From NCBI RefSeq assembly GCF_009831235.1, contig NZ_WUUL01000005.1:186001-250000 (forward strand): a stretch of 64,000 nt of DNA. Direction: 5' to 3'. Source of the DNA: Shimazuella alba (GTDB lineage: Bacteria > Bacillota > Bacilli > Thermoactinomycetales > Thermoactinomycetaceae). This document shows positions 47,210 through 56,201 of this stretch, piece by piece (position 1 is the stretch's first letter; every line of letters begins with the position of its first letter). The position numbers and the translations under genes were made by a program. The notes under the pieces were generated by a model. That model had not been told where the DNA came from. It ran no database searches and saw only the letters and a program-made list of their open reading frames with translations.

Positions 47210-47238
47210 CGGACCTTAGGTGATGTATTTTTATTGTA

Positions 47239-47546
47239 TCAATTCCTTACTATTTTGAATACGATTGTTACTTTTGTCCTAGCGTATTTTATAGAATGTT
47301 CCAACTCCGCTGCTTCTTGGAAGATGTAAAACATCTCTTCTCATGCTTGTTTATCTAATGCAGATGGTACAAATCTCGCTTTTTAGAACCATTCTGTAAA
47401 TGATTCTTCTTTTTATTAAATACTTATCGTACCATTGAGCTTTACCTTCTCCTTTATTCTTTCTAAAAAATTCACGTAAACTATCTTAAATACAATATTC
47501 TTAAAGTTTACATTATGTTTAAGTTTCGTTTTCCTTCGAAATGAAA
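47239..47546. other. Intergenic region without a gene
   Basis: AT-rich sequence between cassette 9 and the glutamate dehydrogenase terminator. No convincing frame, repeat or structured RNA is seen. Confidence 0.5.
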
Positions 47547-47575
47547 GGGCTGAGCACTCTCCAAGTGCCCAGCCC
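47547..47575 (-). terminator. Terminator of glutamate dehydrogenase gene
   Basis: Minus strand GGGCTGGGCACTT-GGAG-AGTGCTCAGCCC followed by TTTCATTTCG. Confidence 0.75.
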
Positions 47576-47583
47576 CAATCTGT

Positions 47584-48828
47584 TTAAACCCAGCCTCTAG
47601 CAACCATCGCTTCTTCCACTCGCTTAATCGATTTGATATAAGCAGCGGTACGTAAATCCGTTTGATATTTCTTTGCGATTTCACTAACTTGATGATAAGC
47701 ATCGACCATGATCGTTTCTAATTTGGATTTAACTTCTTCTTCGCTCCAGTAGTAATTCATGGCATTTTGTACACCTTCAAAATAAGAAACAGTAACTCCA
47801 CCAGCATTTGCTAATATATCAGGTATCACCAATATACCTTTTTCAAATAAAACTTTATCCGCTTCAGGTAAGGTTGGACCATTTGCTGCTTCTGCTATGA
47901 TCTTTGCTTGAATTCGATCAGCATTATCCAATGTAATCACATTTTCTAAGGCGGCTGGCACTAAAATATCAACATCCAGTTCGAGCAACTCATGAGAATC
48001 AATTTGATACTCTGACCCATAATCTAGAATGTTTCCTACATCTTTCAATTTCATGATCCGATCTACTTCTAGCCCATTTTGATCATAAACTGCTCCTTTC
48101 GAGTCACTTATAGCAACAACTTTGCTCCCTAACTCAGATAACAGTTTAGCCACATTACGTCCAGCATTACCAAATCCTTGAATGGCTATAGTTGCATTTT
48201 TTAATGGCTTACTGAGTTGTTTCATTGCCTCTATAACCGTAAATACAACGCCTTGTGCTGTAGCTTCACCCCGTCCTTTGGATCCACCAATGCTCAGAGG
48301 CTTTCCAGTAATAACACCTGGACTATAGGAGCCTTTTAATCTACTATAGGTATCCATCATCCAACCCATGATCTGTGGATTGGTATATACGTCTGGTGCA
48401 GGTATATCTTTATCTGGACCAATGATTTGAGCAATCGCTTCAAAAAATCTTCTACTCACTTGCTCTAATTCATTTTTGCTCAACGTTCGAGGGTCTACAA
48501 TCACTCCTCCTTTCCCACCACCAAGAGGTAATCCGACAACTCCTGATTTAAACGTCATCCACATCGATAATGCTTTTACTTCATCTTCGTTCACATCAGG
48601 ATGAAAACGAATTCCTCCTTTTGTCGGTCCCATTGCATCATTATGTTGAGAACGAAATCCATCAAAGACACGAATTGATCCGTCATCCATTTTCACAGGA
48701 AAGGTAACTTTTAATACTCGCATAGGACGCTTTAAAATCTCTATCACATGCTGCTCAAGGCCTAAAAACTGTGCTGCTGTTTCAATTTGTTGTTGTGCTG
48801 TTAGAAATGGGTTACTTTGCTGTGCCAT
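47584..48828 (-). CDS. gdhA: Glutamate dehydrogenase (RocG/GudB type)
   Basis: A 414-residue hexameric dehydrogenase that converts glutamate to 2-oxoglutarate and ammonia with NAD+. The active-site lysine is in VGLPLGGGKGGVIVDP, the dinucleotide-binding loop in IQGFGNAGRNVAKLL, and RFHPDVNEDEVKALSMWM and AEAANGPTLPEADKVL are conserved. RocG-like enzymes act in catabolism, which fits the proline and alanine genes in this window. It stands alone, with its own terminator. Confidence 0.96.
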   Translation of the reverse strand: MAQQSNPFLTAQQQIETAAQFLGLEQHVIEILKRPMRVLKVTFPVKMDDGSIRVFDGFRSQHNDAMGPTKGGIRFHPDVNEDEVKALSMWMTFKSGVVGLPLGGGKGGVIVDPRTLSKNELEQVSRRFFEAIAQIIGPDKDIPAPDVYTNPQIMGWMMDTYSRLKGSYSPGVITGKPLSIGGSKGRGEATAQGVVFTVIEAMKQLSKPLKNATIAIQGFGNAGRNVAKLLSELGSKVVAISDSKGAVYDQNGLEVDRIMKLKDVGNILDYGSEYQIDSHELLELDVDILVPAALENVITLDNADRIQAKIIAEAANGPTLPEADKVLFEKGILVIPDILANAGGVTVSYFEGVQNAMNYYWSEEEVKSKLETIMVDAYHQVSEIAKKYQTDLRTAAYIKSIKRVEEAMVARGWV

Positions 48829-48896
48829 TAAATATTCCTCTTTCTATTGAATTTTTCAGCAGTACTATTTATTTTTGTTCTATTTTTTATATTATA

Positions 48897-49472
48897 TTAA
48901 AATTTAGCATAATTATATCCATATTGGTAAGCTTGATCTAGCAAACTTTGAATATGTTTTGGGTTCGGACTCAAAGTATCATATAAATATGCCACTTTTG
49001 AATTCATGATCCCAGCGTAATTAGCGAGTCCCACATTTTGATAATGTTCAATCATTTTATCGTAACTTCTTTTTTCTAAATCTTTGGCTGTGGCTCCTGC
49101 TAATGTTAGCCACAAAACACGCTCATGATGAAGTTTGCTCGTACCATATGCAAACCCATAGTTCCATACTTTTTCAATATATCCTCTTAACATAGCTGGC
49201 ATACTATACCACCAAAGTGGAAAAATATAGGCAAGAGCATCATGTTTCTTCATCCTAGCGATTTCTCTTTCTACTTCAGGAGAATATTTTTGTTCGATCT
49301 TGGACCAATCAGGTTCATCAGCCTCTCGTAATACGGGATCAAATCCGATTCCATGAAGATCTACTATCTCTGACTCATGTCCTGCATCTTTTAAACCTTG
49401 TTCAAAACGCTCTGCAACTGCAAACGTTAAGGAATTTTTTCTTGGGTGAGAAACAACTGTCAACACTTTCAT
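48897..49472 (-). CDS. NAD(P)H:quinone oxidoreductase, flavodoxin fold
   Basis: A 191-residue protein of the NQO/KefF/MdaB-like family. It begins with VLTVVSHPRKNSLTFAVAERFEQGL, the flavin phosphate loop, and includes YIFPLWWYSMPAMLRGYIEKVW, typical for two-electron quinone reduction without semiquinone. GGAGTAAGA precedes the ATG. The saccharopine-dehydrogenase-like gene upstream and a MarR gene are on the same strand, so it may belong to a small redox stress locus. Confidence 0.88.
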   Translation of the reverse strand: MKVLTVVSHPRKNSLTFAVAERFEQGLKDAGHESEIVDLHGIGFDPVLREADEPDWSKIEQKYSPEVEREIARMKKHDALAYIFPLWWYSMPAMLRGYIEKVWNYGFAYGTSKLHHERVLWLTLAGATAKDLEKRSYDKMIEHYQNVGLANYAGIMNSKVAYLYDTLSPNPKHIQSLLDQAYQYGYNYAKF

Positions 49473-49616
49473 TCTTACTCCCTGCTTTCTGTTTATTTAT
49501 TTGTCTCTCATAAGCCTTCTGAGCAAATTGTAAGTGAAAAAAAAAGTAGCCTATATATCCTTTTATGTTAGGTACTTTTTATATTTTCCACTTACTTTTT
49601 TAATCACAGAATTTTC

Positions 49617-50624
49617 TTACTTTATAGACTTAGTAGAAACCTTGACCCCAAACTGCTCCAAACGCGACATTAATGCTTCTGGCTTCACGAGTGTTTCTGG
49701 TAAATGTAATCCTCCACTGGCTGGTTCCTGCCCATCCAATCCAAAAATACGTTCTACTGCAGTCAATACACCCATTCCTACTAGATGACCTTGCCCTTTC
49801 GGATCAGATACAGCAACACGGTGCTTGGCTTTTTCACCAGATTGCAGTATTCCTTCTATGTCAATATAAGTATCATGGGAAGGCTTGTCCCCAGCTAAAG
49901 TCCCAATCGAGTCCGCTTGTACATAATCCCATCGGATACTAGTTGCTCCAGTAGTACCTGCGAGACTTGGTAGATCAAGCAACGATACTGGGTAACCATC
50001 CAGCACACGATCTCCTATCTGTACTTTCCTCACATGATTAGCAGGATCTATCCAAATCCATTTGTTATCCTGTAGTAGAAGTGCTCGTTCTGTCAATCCT
50101 GCACTGTTTTCAAAATCACTTTGATTCATTGGCCCTAGTTTATCAAGATCATCATAAACACCAGCAATCTCAATAGAGTAAACTTGACTAAACTTTTCTG
50201 CAGCTTTTTGAGCAAGTAGAGTTATTACACCAGCATCTTGATGTGCTAAGAAAGCAATCGGTCTTTTTGGTGATGTTTGAATTCCTTTAAATAAGAGTGG
50301 TACCACTTGATCTGCTACTTCTGAAAGTCCAATATGGGCAATGCCATGTTTGATGGCTGCATGACTAAGGATATCAGATGCGTCTCGCAAAGCTGCTATA
50401 ATAAGGTCATACTGCCCAAAATCAAACATTTCTATCGATTTTGGATTCTTCATATCGAGATAGATAGTTTTTGCATTACCTAATTCTTGAGCTAAAGCTT
50501 TTCCATTTTCATGATTTCTACCTGCGAGCGTAATTTCAACGTTTTTATATGCTTTTCTAATATTACGAGCAATGTTTGTACCAATAACTCCATATCCACC
50601 TGCGATTAAAATGCGTGATTTCAT
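49617..50624 (-). CDS. Saccharopine dehydrogenase-like NAD(P)-binding protein
   Basis: A 335-residue protein with an N-terminal Rossmann fold: ILIAGGYGVIGTNIARNIRK, with the GGxGxIG loop, and VEITLAGRNHENGKALAQ. This matches the saccharopine dehydrogenase NADP-binding family, whose members have diverse or unknown substrates. GGAGGAATTTCAAA lies before the ATG. Directly upstream is a 42-codon frame with a MarR-type operator in its promoter, so the gene may be read from that promoter. Confidence 0.85.
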   Translation of the reverse strand: MKSRILIAGGYGVIGTNIARNIRKAYKNVEITLAGRNHENGKALAQELGNAKTIYLDMKNPKSIEMFDFGQYDLIIAALRDASDILSHAAIKHGIAHIGLSEVADQVVPLLFKGIQTSPKRPIAFLAHQDAGVITLLAQKAAEKFSQVYSIEIAGVYDDLDKLGPMNQSDFENSAGLTERALLLQDNKWIWIDPANHVRKVQIGDRVLDGYPVSLLDLPSLAGTTGATSIRWDYVQADSIGTLAGDKPSHDTYIDIEGILQSGEKAKHRVAVSDPKGQGHLVGMGVLTAVERIFGLDGQEPASGGLHLPETLVKPEALMSRLEQFGVKVSTKSIK

Positions 50625-50684
50625 TTTGAAATTCCTCCAAATATTTTTTATAAGTTAGAGATAATATCATAAAATGTCCTCTCC

Positions 50685-50813
50685 CTACTCAAGCTGTAGA
50701 TCTATTTTCACTGCGGACAAAGCACCTTCTTTGGTTGAGTTACTTGTGTGCCAATAAGCTATGTAGTATAAGCTAGAAACTAAAGATGAAAATAAAAATA
50801 CCTTTCCATCCAT
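50685..50813 (-). CDS. 42-residue small protein behind a MarR-type operator
   Basis: ATG at 50813 follows AAGGAGGTGAAGT, an ideal ribosome binding site, and the frame runs 42 codons to TAG at 50685. It encodes MDGKVFLFSSLVSSLYYIA, a hydrophobic N-terminal half, then a polar half ending KIDLQLE. The palindrome ATTTGCAATTTGCAAAT at 50856-50872 lies in its promoter region. It is likely the first gene of the saccharopine-dehydrogenase-like unit. Function unknown. Confidence 0.6.
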   Translation of the reverse strand: MDGKVFLFSSLVSSLYYIAYWHTSNSTKEGALSAVKIDLQLE

Positions 50814-50855
50814 ACTTCACCTCCTTGCAGCATAGAACAGACATCTTCCTATATT

Positions 50856-50872
50856 ATTTGCAATTTGCAAAT
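50856..50872. promoter_or_regulatory. MarR-type operator 1
   Basis: Perfect palindrome ATTTGCAA-T-TTGCAAAT, about 45 bp upstream of the 42-codon gene and overlapping its likely promoter. Confidence 0.75.
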
Positions 50873-50974
50873 TTTAAACCAATTGAATAAACGATTTAAA
50901 ATGAAAAGAATAAAATGCTATCAGAGGTTTGATTTGTCCATCGGAATGTTGTCCCCTATACACTGATGTCGCTT

Positions 50975-50991
50975 ATTTGCAAATTGCAAAT
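50975..50991. promoter_or_regulatory. MarR-type operator 2
   Basis: Perfect palindrome ATTTGCAA-A-TTGCAAAT, just downstream of the MarR stop codon and 103 bp from operator 1; cooperative binding or looping is possible. Confidence 0.7.
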
Positions 50992-51010
50992 ATCTGGTGT
51001 AAAAAAGGGA

Positions 51011-51439
51011 TCACTCCCCTTTTAACGTTGGAGAATAGCATTTTTCCGTCTTAATCATCGCCGAATTTAGCAACTCAAGAGATCGAATTACTGTTTCTTT
51101 TTCAAACTCATTCATATGAGAAAATATTTCATTTAAATATTCACTGATCGTGCGATCAACTGTTGTAGTAACATACTTCCCCTCTACAGTCAGAGACAGA
51201 ATCATTACTCGTTTGTCCTGAGGTAGTGGGGTTTTCTTAACAAGATTCATCTTTACTAAGGTCTGAACTTGTCTACTAAACGTCGTAATATCAATTCCTA
51301 ATGCATCTGCAACTTGTTGCATAGATGGTTGGTGTTGACGATCAATCTCATATAAAATATGGCTTTGGGTAAGGGATAGATAAGAAACTCCAGTGCTGCA
51401 ACTATTTTTATCTAAAAAATGAAACCGACGAATCGTCAT
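51011..51439 (-). CDS. MarR-family regulator, start region possibly frameshifted
   Basis: A winged-helix regulator (142 residues from ATG 51439): LTQSHILYEIDRQHQPSMQQVADALGIDITTFSRQVQTLVKMNLV is the HTH, followed by the wing TPLPQDKRVMILSLT. The frame continues upstream of 51439 without a start codon and reads CLIDNIRELFQM, as at many MarR N-termini, while the good site AGAGGTGA precedes an ATG in another frame (51475) that hits a stop after four codons. A one-base frameshift in the natural start is therefore likely. Three ATTTGCAA sites surround the gene. Confidence 0.75.
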   Translation of the reverse strand: MTIRRFHFLDKNSCSTGVSYLSLTQSHILYEIDRQHQPSMQQVADALGIDITTFSRQVQTLVKMNLVKKTPLPQDKRVMILSLTVEGKYVTTTVDRTISEYLNEIFSHMNEFEKETVIRSLELLNSAMIKTEKCYSPTLKGE

Positions 51440-51503
51440 CTGAAATAACTCACGAATATTATCGATGAGGCATTCACCTCTACTTTCAGCAACCTATTCA
51501 ATC

Positions 51504-51520
51504 ATTTGCAAAGTGCAACC
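51504..51520. promoter_or_regulatory. MarR-type operator 3 (half-degenerate)
   Basis: ATTTGCAA-A-GTGCAACC just upstream of the marR gene: left half as in the other two sites, right half degenerate. It fits autoregulation. Confidence 0.55.
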
Positions 51521-51697
51521 TTTATAAACGCATCATACATAGCATTTTCCTCCTTGTCAAGTAATCAACAAATATTTTATTTTGAGATTGTGCGCACTCA
51601 TAGTTATTACAATTTGGTAAATACACTGATGAACAAGGAGGCTTCTAGACAAAAAAGACTGAGCACACAGCCCAGTCCCTATCTTTTTCTATTCCCT

Positions 51698-54600
51698 TTA
51701 ATAGATGACCGCTTCTTTCTGCATTTCTAAAGGATAAATATTCATCTCATCTAGCTTCTTCCACAAAGGCTCCATCGCTTCTTCTGGATCCCGGTAAAAT
51801 ACATTCCCTCGAATACGCCAAAACTTCCAACCTACTCGTTCTAAAATGCGTTGTCGTTCTTGATCAGCTTCCCATTGAACCAGTCCATGCCACTTGTCAC
51901 CATCGCATTCCACCGCTAATCGATTGCGCGTCCCTTCGATAACAAGGTCAATCCGCTTGCCTATGCTTCCAACTTGAACTTGTGGGATCACGCGATATCC
52001 TCTTGCAACGATTAAGCGATAGACATCTTTTTCGAAAGCAGATTCAAATGGATGCTCTAACTCTTTGATTGCTGTATGAGTTCGCTTCGGGTATAAACAG
52101 TAATTGAGAAGATGATATCTCATACATTGTGGGTTTAAATCATCTAATAGAACCGTGTGAAACAAGATCATCTGATCTCTCGCTCGACTTGCAGCAACGT
52201 TAAAACGACGTCGGTCTGACTCTTTGTTCAATGTCCCTATCGACATATTTGGAGCTGCTACCATGGATAGAAAGATAATATCTCTCTCATCACCTTGAAA
52301 TCGGTATGCATCTCCACAAATTATTTTGCGCTTTATCATTTCACTTTCGCCTAGTTTTTCTCTCAGCATATCCTCGATTAGTTGAGCTTGGTCATAGCCT
52401 TGAAGAGAAATGACTCCCATTGTTTTTCCATCATACTTCTTATCATTACAACAGTTCACGAGATATTGAACTAATTTTTCCGCTTCTGGTTCGTTTCGTG
52501 CTTTTGTCGATTCTTTTCGGTACCCTTCTTGGACATGCACGGTCAATACAGGAGGATTAAATATCTCCCCTGCTAAAGGTAAGCGTAAAGGGTCCATTTT
52601 TCCGCCATACATAAGATCATTGCTAAATTGAATGATTTCTGGGACACAACGAAAATGTTCTTTTAAAATAACTTTACTATTGGTAAAAATTCTACTTGCA
52701 GTATCATAAAGACTGGTGGATAACTCAAATTGATCCGCTTGTGGAACATCCCTCAAATAGCGTTTCATCAGTTCATGATTTTGTGATCGATCCAAACCAA
52801 CCGTTTCTGGGCTTATTTGGTTATCATCCCCGACAATAACTGCTTTCTTCGCGCGTAACAATGCACTCAAAGAAAATAAATTGCTTTGACTGCTCTCGTC
52901 CACTATCACGACATCAAATAGTTCATCTGTCAATTCTATGTTTTCCACTACACGTTGAATAGGCATAATCCAAACAGGAATTGCATCCCTGCATTGTTTC
53001 ATTTCCCTACTTGCACTTTTGCGATATTTTGAAGCAAATTTACCTGTTCCCTTTCCAAGCTTTTTCATCATTTGCATCCAAGTAGTGAGGCTTCTTTTTT
53101 GCTGATCAGTCGTGCGCTCTATTTGTGCTTTCCATGTTTGTTCTGCAACTAATTTCCCGATTAAATTGGCTTCTTTTCGCTTTTCTAGTTGCAATTGTTC
53201 TTCCAGTTCCTCAACCGATTTGCGTCCCTTCAACTCTTGCAGCCAGTAATTTAATTGGCTCCAAATCCATGCTTTGTCTAAGTCATCTGGTGGCAATAAA
53301 TGAGGTTTGCCAATTTGTTGACCTGTAAATTGTTCGCACCACTTTGGACAGACTTCTCTCAATTTCCTGATTAATTTTTGGAGATACTCATAATCAGGTT
53401 GAATTTTTTCCAATCGGGATATTTCCCTGCATGTCTCTTCCCAAAGCTTCACATTTTTCTTTTCACTAGCTTTATACAGAGAGCTCCATAAGTGATGAGC
53501 ATCTGTATCTTCTTTTCTTTGCTGTAAATAGGAAGAAAGTTTCATAAAAAACAAATCCAACTCTTTGAGTTGATAGAAAGCATCTAACATCAAAAGCCCA
53601 TGATGAAAATGTTCGAACCATACAGGACTATTCCAATCTACTTCCAGAATCTCCAAAGTTTGAATAAATGGAACTAGTGGTGCAACTACATTTATATCCC
53701 ATCGCATAATCACTTGTATTTGATCTAATGTATCAGATATATCTCTAGCCCATCTCCTATTATCTACTTTTATAGTAGGACCATTTATCGATTCCATTAT
53801 ACGATTCCACTTCAATATAAACTTATATCTTAGTTGATTACATGTGAGGTGCAATTTAATCAATTCAAAATGTTCCATTGTTTTAGCAGGAATTTGATCG
53901 ATAAAACAACCTTTGAAGAGATAGGCATATTTTTTTCCTATTGTTGTTTGATACATCCAACCAGTACTTTTATTTTGCTGTATTCGTTTGATCACAACTT
54001 CTATATCATCCAGCATTTTCCGTTCTGGATGATCAGGGGTCTGAATGTCATATTCTAATAGCGGTTTTTCTAGATCATTCAACAGTTGCAGCTGCTCTTT
54101 GCATTCTTCGTGAAACCGGCTCCACTCATTACTATCGGTAACTTCATGTAAAAGAGTAGCTTTCCAAGGCTCCTTTGATATCTTCTGAAGCAAATTTACA
54201 TATTTTTTCGTCTGCTGAATGGACGATTTTAATGGTAATTTGAATTGTTTCGGAATGTTCCATCCCTCTAAGTAGTGTTTGCCTGCATGTAGTTGTTGTT
54301 CTATTTCTATGTACTTGTTTACTTTATCCTTAAAAACATAATTCGTAGGTAATTTCTCGAGATTTGGTCTTTTTAAATGCAATATTTCATGATCTTCTTT
54401 TGAAATGCTAGTCAATAAACGATAGAACTCTTTTAGTTCCTCTTTTGTGAATGGAAATCTAGTTCCTGGTACAATGGAATCTGGAAGCCAAGAGTGGGTT
54501 TGATATTCTTTTACCCATTTCGCTGCGTCAACTGGCTTAAATAACACTCCAGCAATCCACTTCTCCTCATTATCCATTTTGGCAGCTCTATTTAACTCTG

Positions 54601-56023
54601 TTTGTATACGAGCTATTTGCCTACGAGTATGATCCATCTCTAGTTGGTATTGTTCAATATTACTTTTCAAAGTGGAGATATTTTTCCTCTCCAAGTTCTC
54701 TGCAATCGAGCGAATAGAGTTTTCCATCTCTTTTACCGATTTGCTATCTCCACCTAAGACACTTACACATAAATCTCTTACCTCTTCTGGAATTTTATCT
54801 TTTAAAACTTCCAATGCCCGTTCTTTCTCACTCGTCACCAATACTCTTTTTCCATTGGCTAATAAATGACAAATCAGGTTTGCAATCGTATGGCTTTTCC
54901 CTGTACCAGGTGGCCCCTGAACCACAACCCCAGAATTCTTAGCTAACTTCTGGACAATTTCTTTTTGTTCTTGATTAGCTGCTAATGGGAAAAGCAAATT
55001 TTCGTCTGTACCTTTCCATTCCGTGTGATACAAATCTTCTGATTCACTCATATAGCTGTCATCTAAAGTAACCAGTCTTTTTATCCCTTGAGGAATAGGA
55101 TAGTTTTGTTCTATTTTACTCCCTATATTTTGAAACTCATCATCCCAAATCCTCCCGCCTGTTTTCCTTAAAAAGATTGCAGGACTAATCGTAATTTTAA
55201 GATCAGGAGTTATCTTTTTTGCAGGTGACCAATCTTCGATAAATTCTCCTTCTGAACTTAACATATTTGCTATCTGCTTTAGCAAAATCGTTACAGATCC
55301 GATATTTTTTGGGTCCAAGTTCGCTACATCTAATTCTTGTGCCTTTGTTATGTTTGGAATATCCAGATGAGACAGCATGTCTGTTTCAATGTGGGTCCCT
55401 TTACTTGTCGACTTTAGGCTAAACATACCTTTTTCTGCATGAAAATGAAGTTCTAAGGGAGTTACCAATAAATGCCTTTGGATATCAATGTCGTCTTTTT
55501 GCCACGTTAACAGACCTTGTCCCCATACAATCTCCCATGTATCTCCTTCATCTTGTAAACGGTTATACAACATAAACATTTCATCGTAAAATTTCTTTGC
55601 AGCCTGCTTTGCTTTTGCTTCTTCTGACCAAGGCTTCCACTCTTCTGATAACCACCGCCTAAATGCTTCGATTCTCTTTTTAACATTTGTAAATTGTTCA
55701 TAAACAGATTCTTCGCTGTTCTTTTTTCTTAAAATCTGTGTGATTGGTTCTGGTTGAAGCTCTGGATTATCCCAACTCGAAACCCAATTATGCAAAACAA
55801 TCGGTAAATCCGGGACTTTTGGAATACTAGGTCTGTTGACGATAACCCATTGATCTTCTTCAAGTCTTTCATCGTTGATCCATATGTCCTCCACACTCTC
55901 TAATTCATCTTGCCACCAGTTCTTTTCAAATTCGGAAACTTTCCGTTGAATACTGTAATTCATTTTTTTGAGTTCCCGTAAATATTTAAAAACTTGATTT
56001 ACTTTTGTCTGAATCGAATTCAT
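51698..56023 (-). CDS. Very large helicase-nuclease (SF1 AAA plus Vsr/DUF559-like nuclease)
   Basis: A 1,441-residue protein. Walker A GVVVQGPPGTGKSH is near residue 380, Walker B VIVDESSQS near 1045, and later SF1 motifs include TMGVISLQGYDQAQLI and NVAASRARDQMILFH. A long helical insert separates the helicase halves. The C-terminal 110 residues form a PD-(D/E)xK-like nuclease of the Vsr/DUF559 (MTES) type: FEKDVYRLIVARGYRV, RIDLVIEGTRNRLAVECDGD, QRILERVGWKFWRIRG. Helicase-nuclease fusions of this kind occur as single-gene phage defence (the Hhe-like group). GGAGG precedes ATG 56023. Confidence 0.87.
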   Translation of the reverse strand: MNSIQTKVNQVFKYLRELKKMNYSIQRKVSEFEKNWWQDELESVEDIWINDERLEEDQWVIVNRPSIPKVPDLPIVLHNWVSSWDNPELQPEPITQILRKKNSEESVYEQFTNVKKRIEAFRRWLSEEWKPWSEEAKAKQAAKKFYDEMFMLYNRLQDEGDTWEIVWGQGLLTWQKDDIDIQRHLLVTPLELHFHAEKGMFSLKSTSKGTHIETDMLSHLDIPNITKAQELDVANLDPKNIGSVTILLKQIANMLSSEGEFIEDWSPAKKITPDLKITISPAIFLRKTGGRIWDDEFQNIGSKIEQNYPIPQGIKRLVTLDDSYMSESEDLYHTEWKGTDENLLFPLAANQEQKEIVQKLAKNSGVVVQGPPGTGKSHTIANLICHLLANGKRVLVTSEKERALEVLKDKIPEEVRDLCVSVLGGDSKSVKEMENSIRSIAENLERKNISTLKSNIEQYQLEMDHTRRQIARIQTELNRAAKMDNEEKWIAGVLFKPVDAAKWVKEYQTHSWLPDSIVPGTRFPFTKEELKEFYRLLTSISKEDHEILHLKRPNLEKLPTNYVFKDKVNKYIEIEQQLHAGKHYLEGWNIPKQFKLPLKSSIQQTKKYVNLLQKISKEPWKATLLHEVTDSNEWSRFHEECKEQLQLLNDLEKPLLEYDIQTPDHPERKMLDDIEVVIKRIQQNKSTGWMYQTTIGKKYAYLFKGCFIDQIPAKTMEHFELIKLHLTCNQLRYKFILKWNRIMESINGPTIKVDNRRWARDISDTLDQIQVIMRWDINVVAPLVPFIQTLEILEVDWNSPVWFEHFHHGLLMLDAFYQLKELDLFFMKLSSYLQQRKEDTDAHHLWSSLYKASEKKNVKLWEETCREISRLEKIQPDYEYLQKLIRKLREVCPKWCEQFTGQQIGKPHLLPPDDLDKAWIWSQLNYWLQELKGRKSVEELEEQLQLEKRKEANLIGKLVAEQTWKAQIERTTDQQKRSLTTWMQMMKKLGKGTGKFASKYRKSASREMKQCRDAIPVWIMPIQRVVENIELTDELFDVVIVDESSQSNLFSLSALLRAKKAVIVGDDNQISPETVGLDRSQNHELMKRYLRDVPQADQFELSTSLYDTASRIFTNSKVILKEHFRCVPEIIQFSNDLMYGGKMDPLRLPLAGEIFNPPVLTVHVQEGYRKESTKARNEPEAEKLVQYLVNCCNDKKYDGKTMGVISLQGYDQAQLIEDMLREKLGESEMIKRKIICGDAYRFQGDERDIIFLSMVAAPNMSIGTLNKESDRRRFNVAASRARDQMILFHTVLLDDLNPQCMRYHLLNYCLYPKRTHTAIKELEHPFESAFEKDVYRLIVARGYRVIPQVQVGSIGKRIDLVIEGTRNRLAVECDGDKWHGLVQWEADQERQRILERVGWKFWRIRGNVFYRDPEEAMEPLWKKLDEMNIYPLEMQKEAVIY

Positions 56024-56171
56024 AAAAAAATCCTCCAAATAATTATGAGATGAATAAGGGAATTTGTGCTTGTTATAAATGAATATACATATAAATCTAA
56101 TTATATAGAAATTTGAATGAAAAACTAAACTATATATCCATATATATTCCTATCTATATATAGAAAAATAA

Positions 56172-56201
56172 AAGACAGAAACCAAATACTGTTTCTGTCT
56201 T
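56172..56201 (-). terminator. Terminator of the membrane transglutaminase gene
   Basis: AAGACAGAAAC-AGTATTTG-GTTTCTGTCTT on the minus strand, then TTATTTTTC. Confidence 0.85.

Noticed and set aside
46817-47329. A 170-codon plus-strand frame opposite cassette 9
   Set aside because: Cassette 9 has a proper promoter, start site and hairpin; the plus frame has none.
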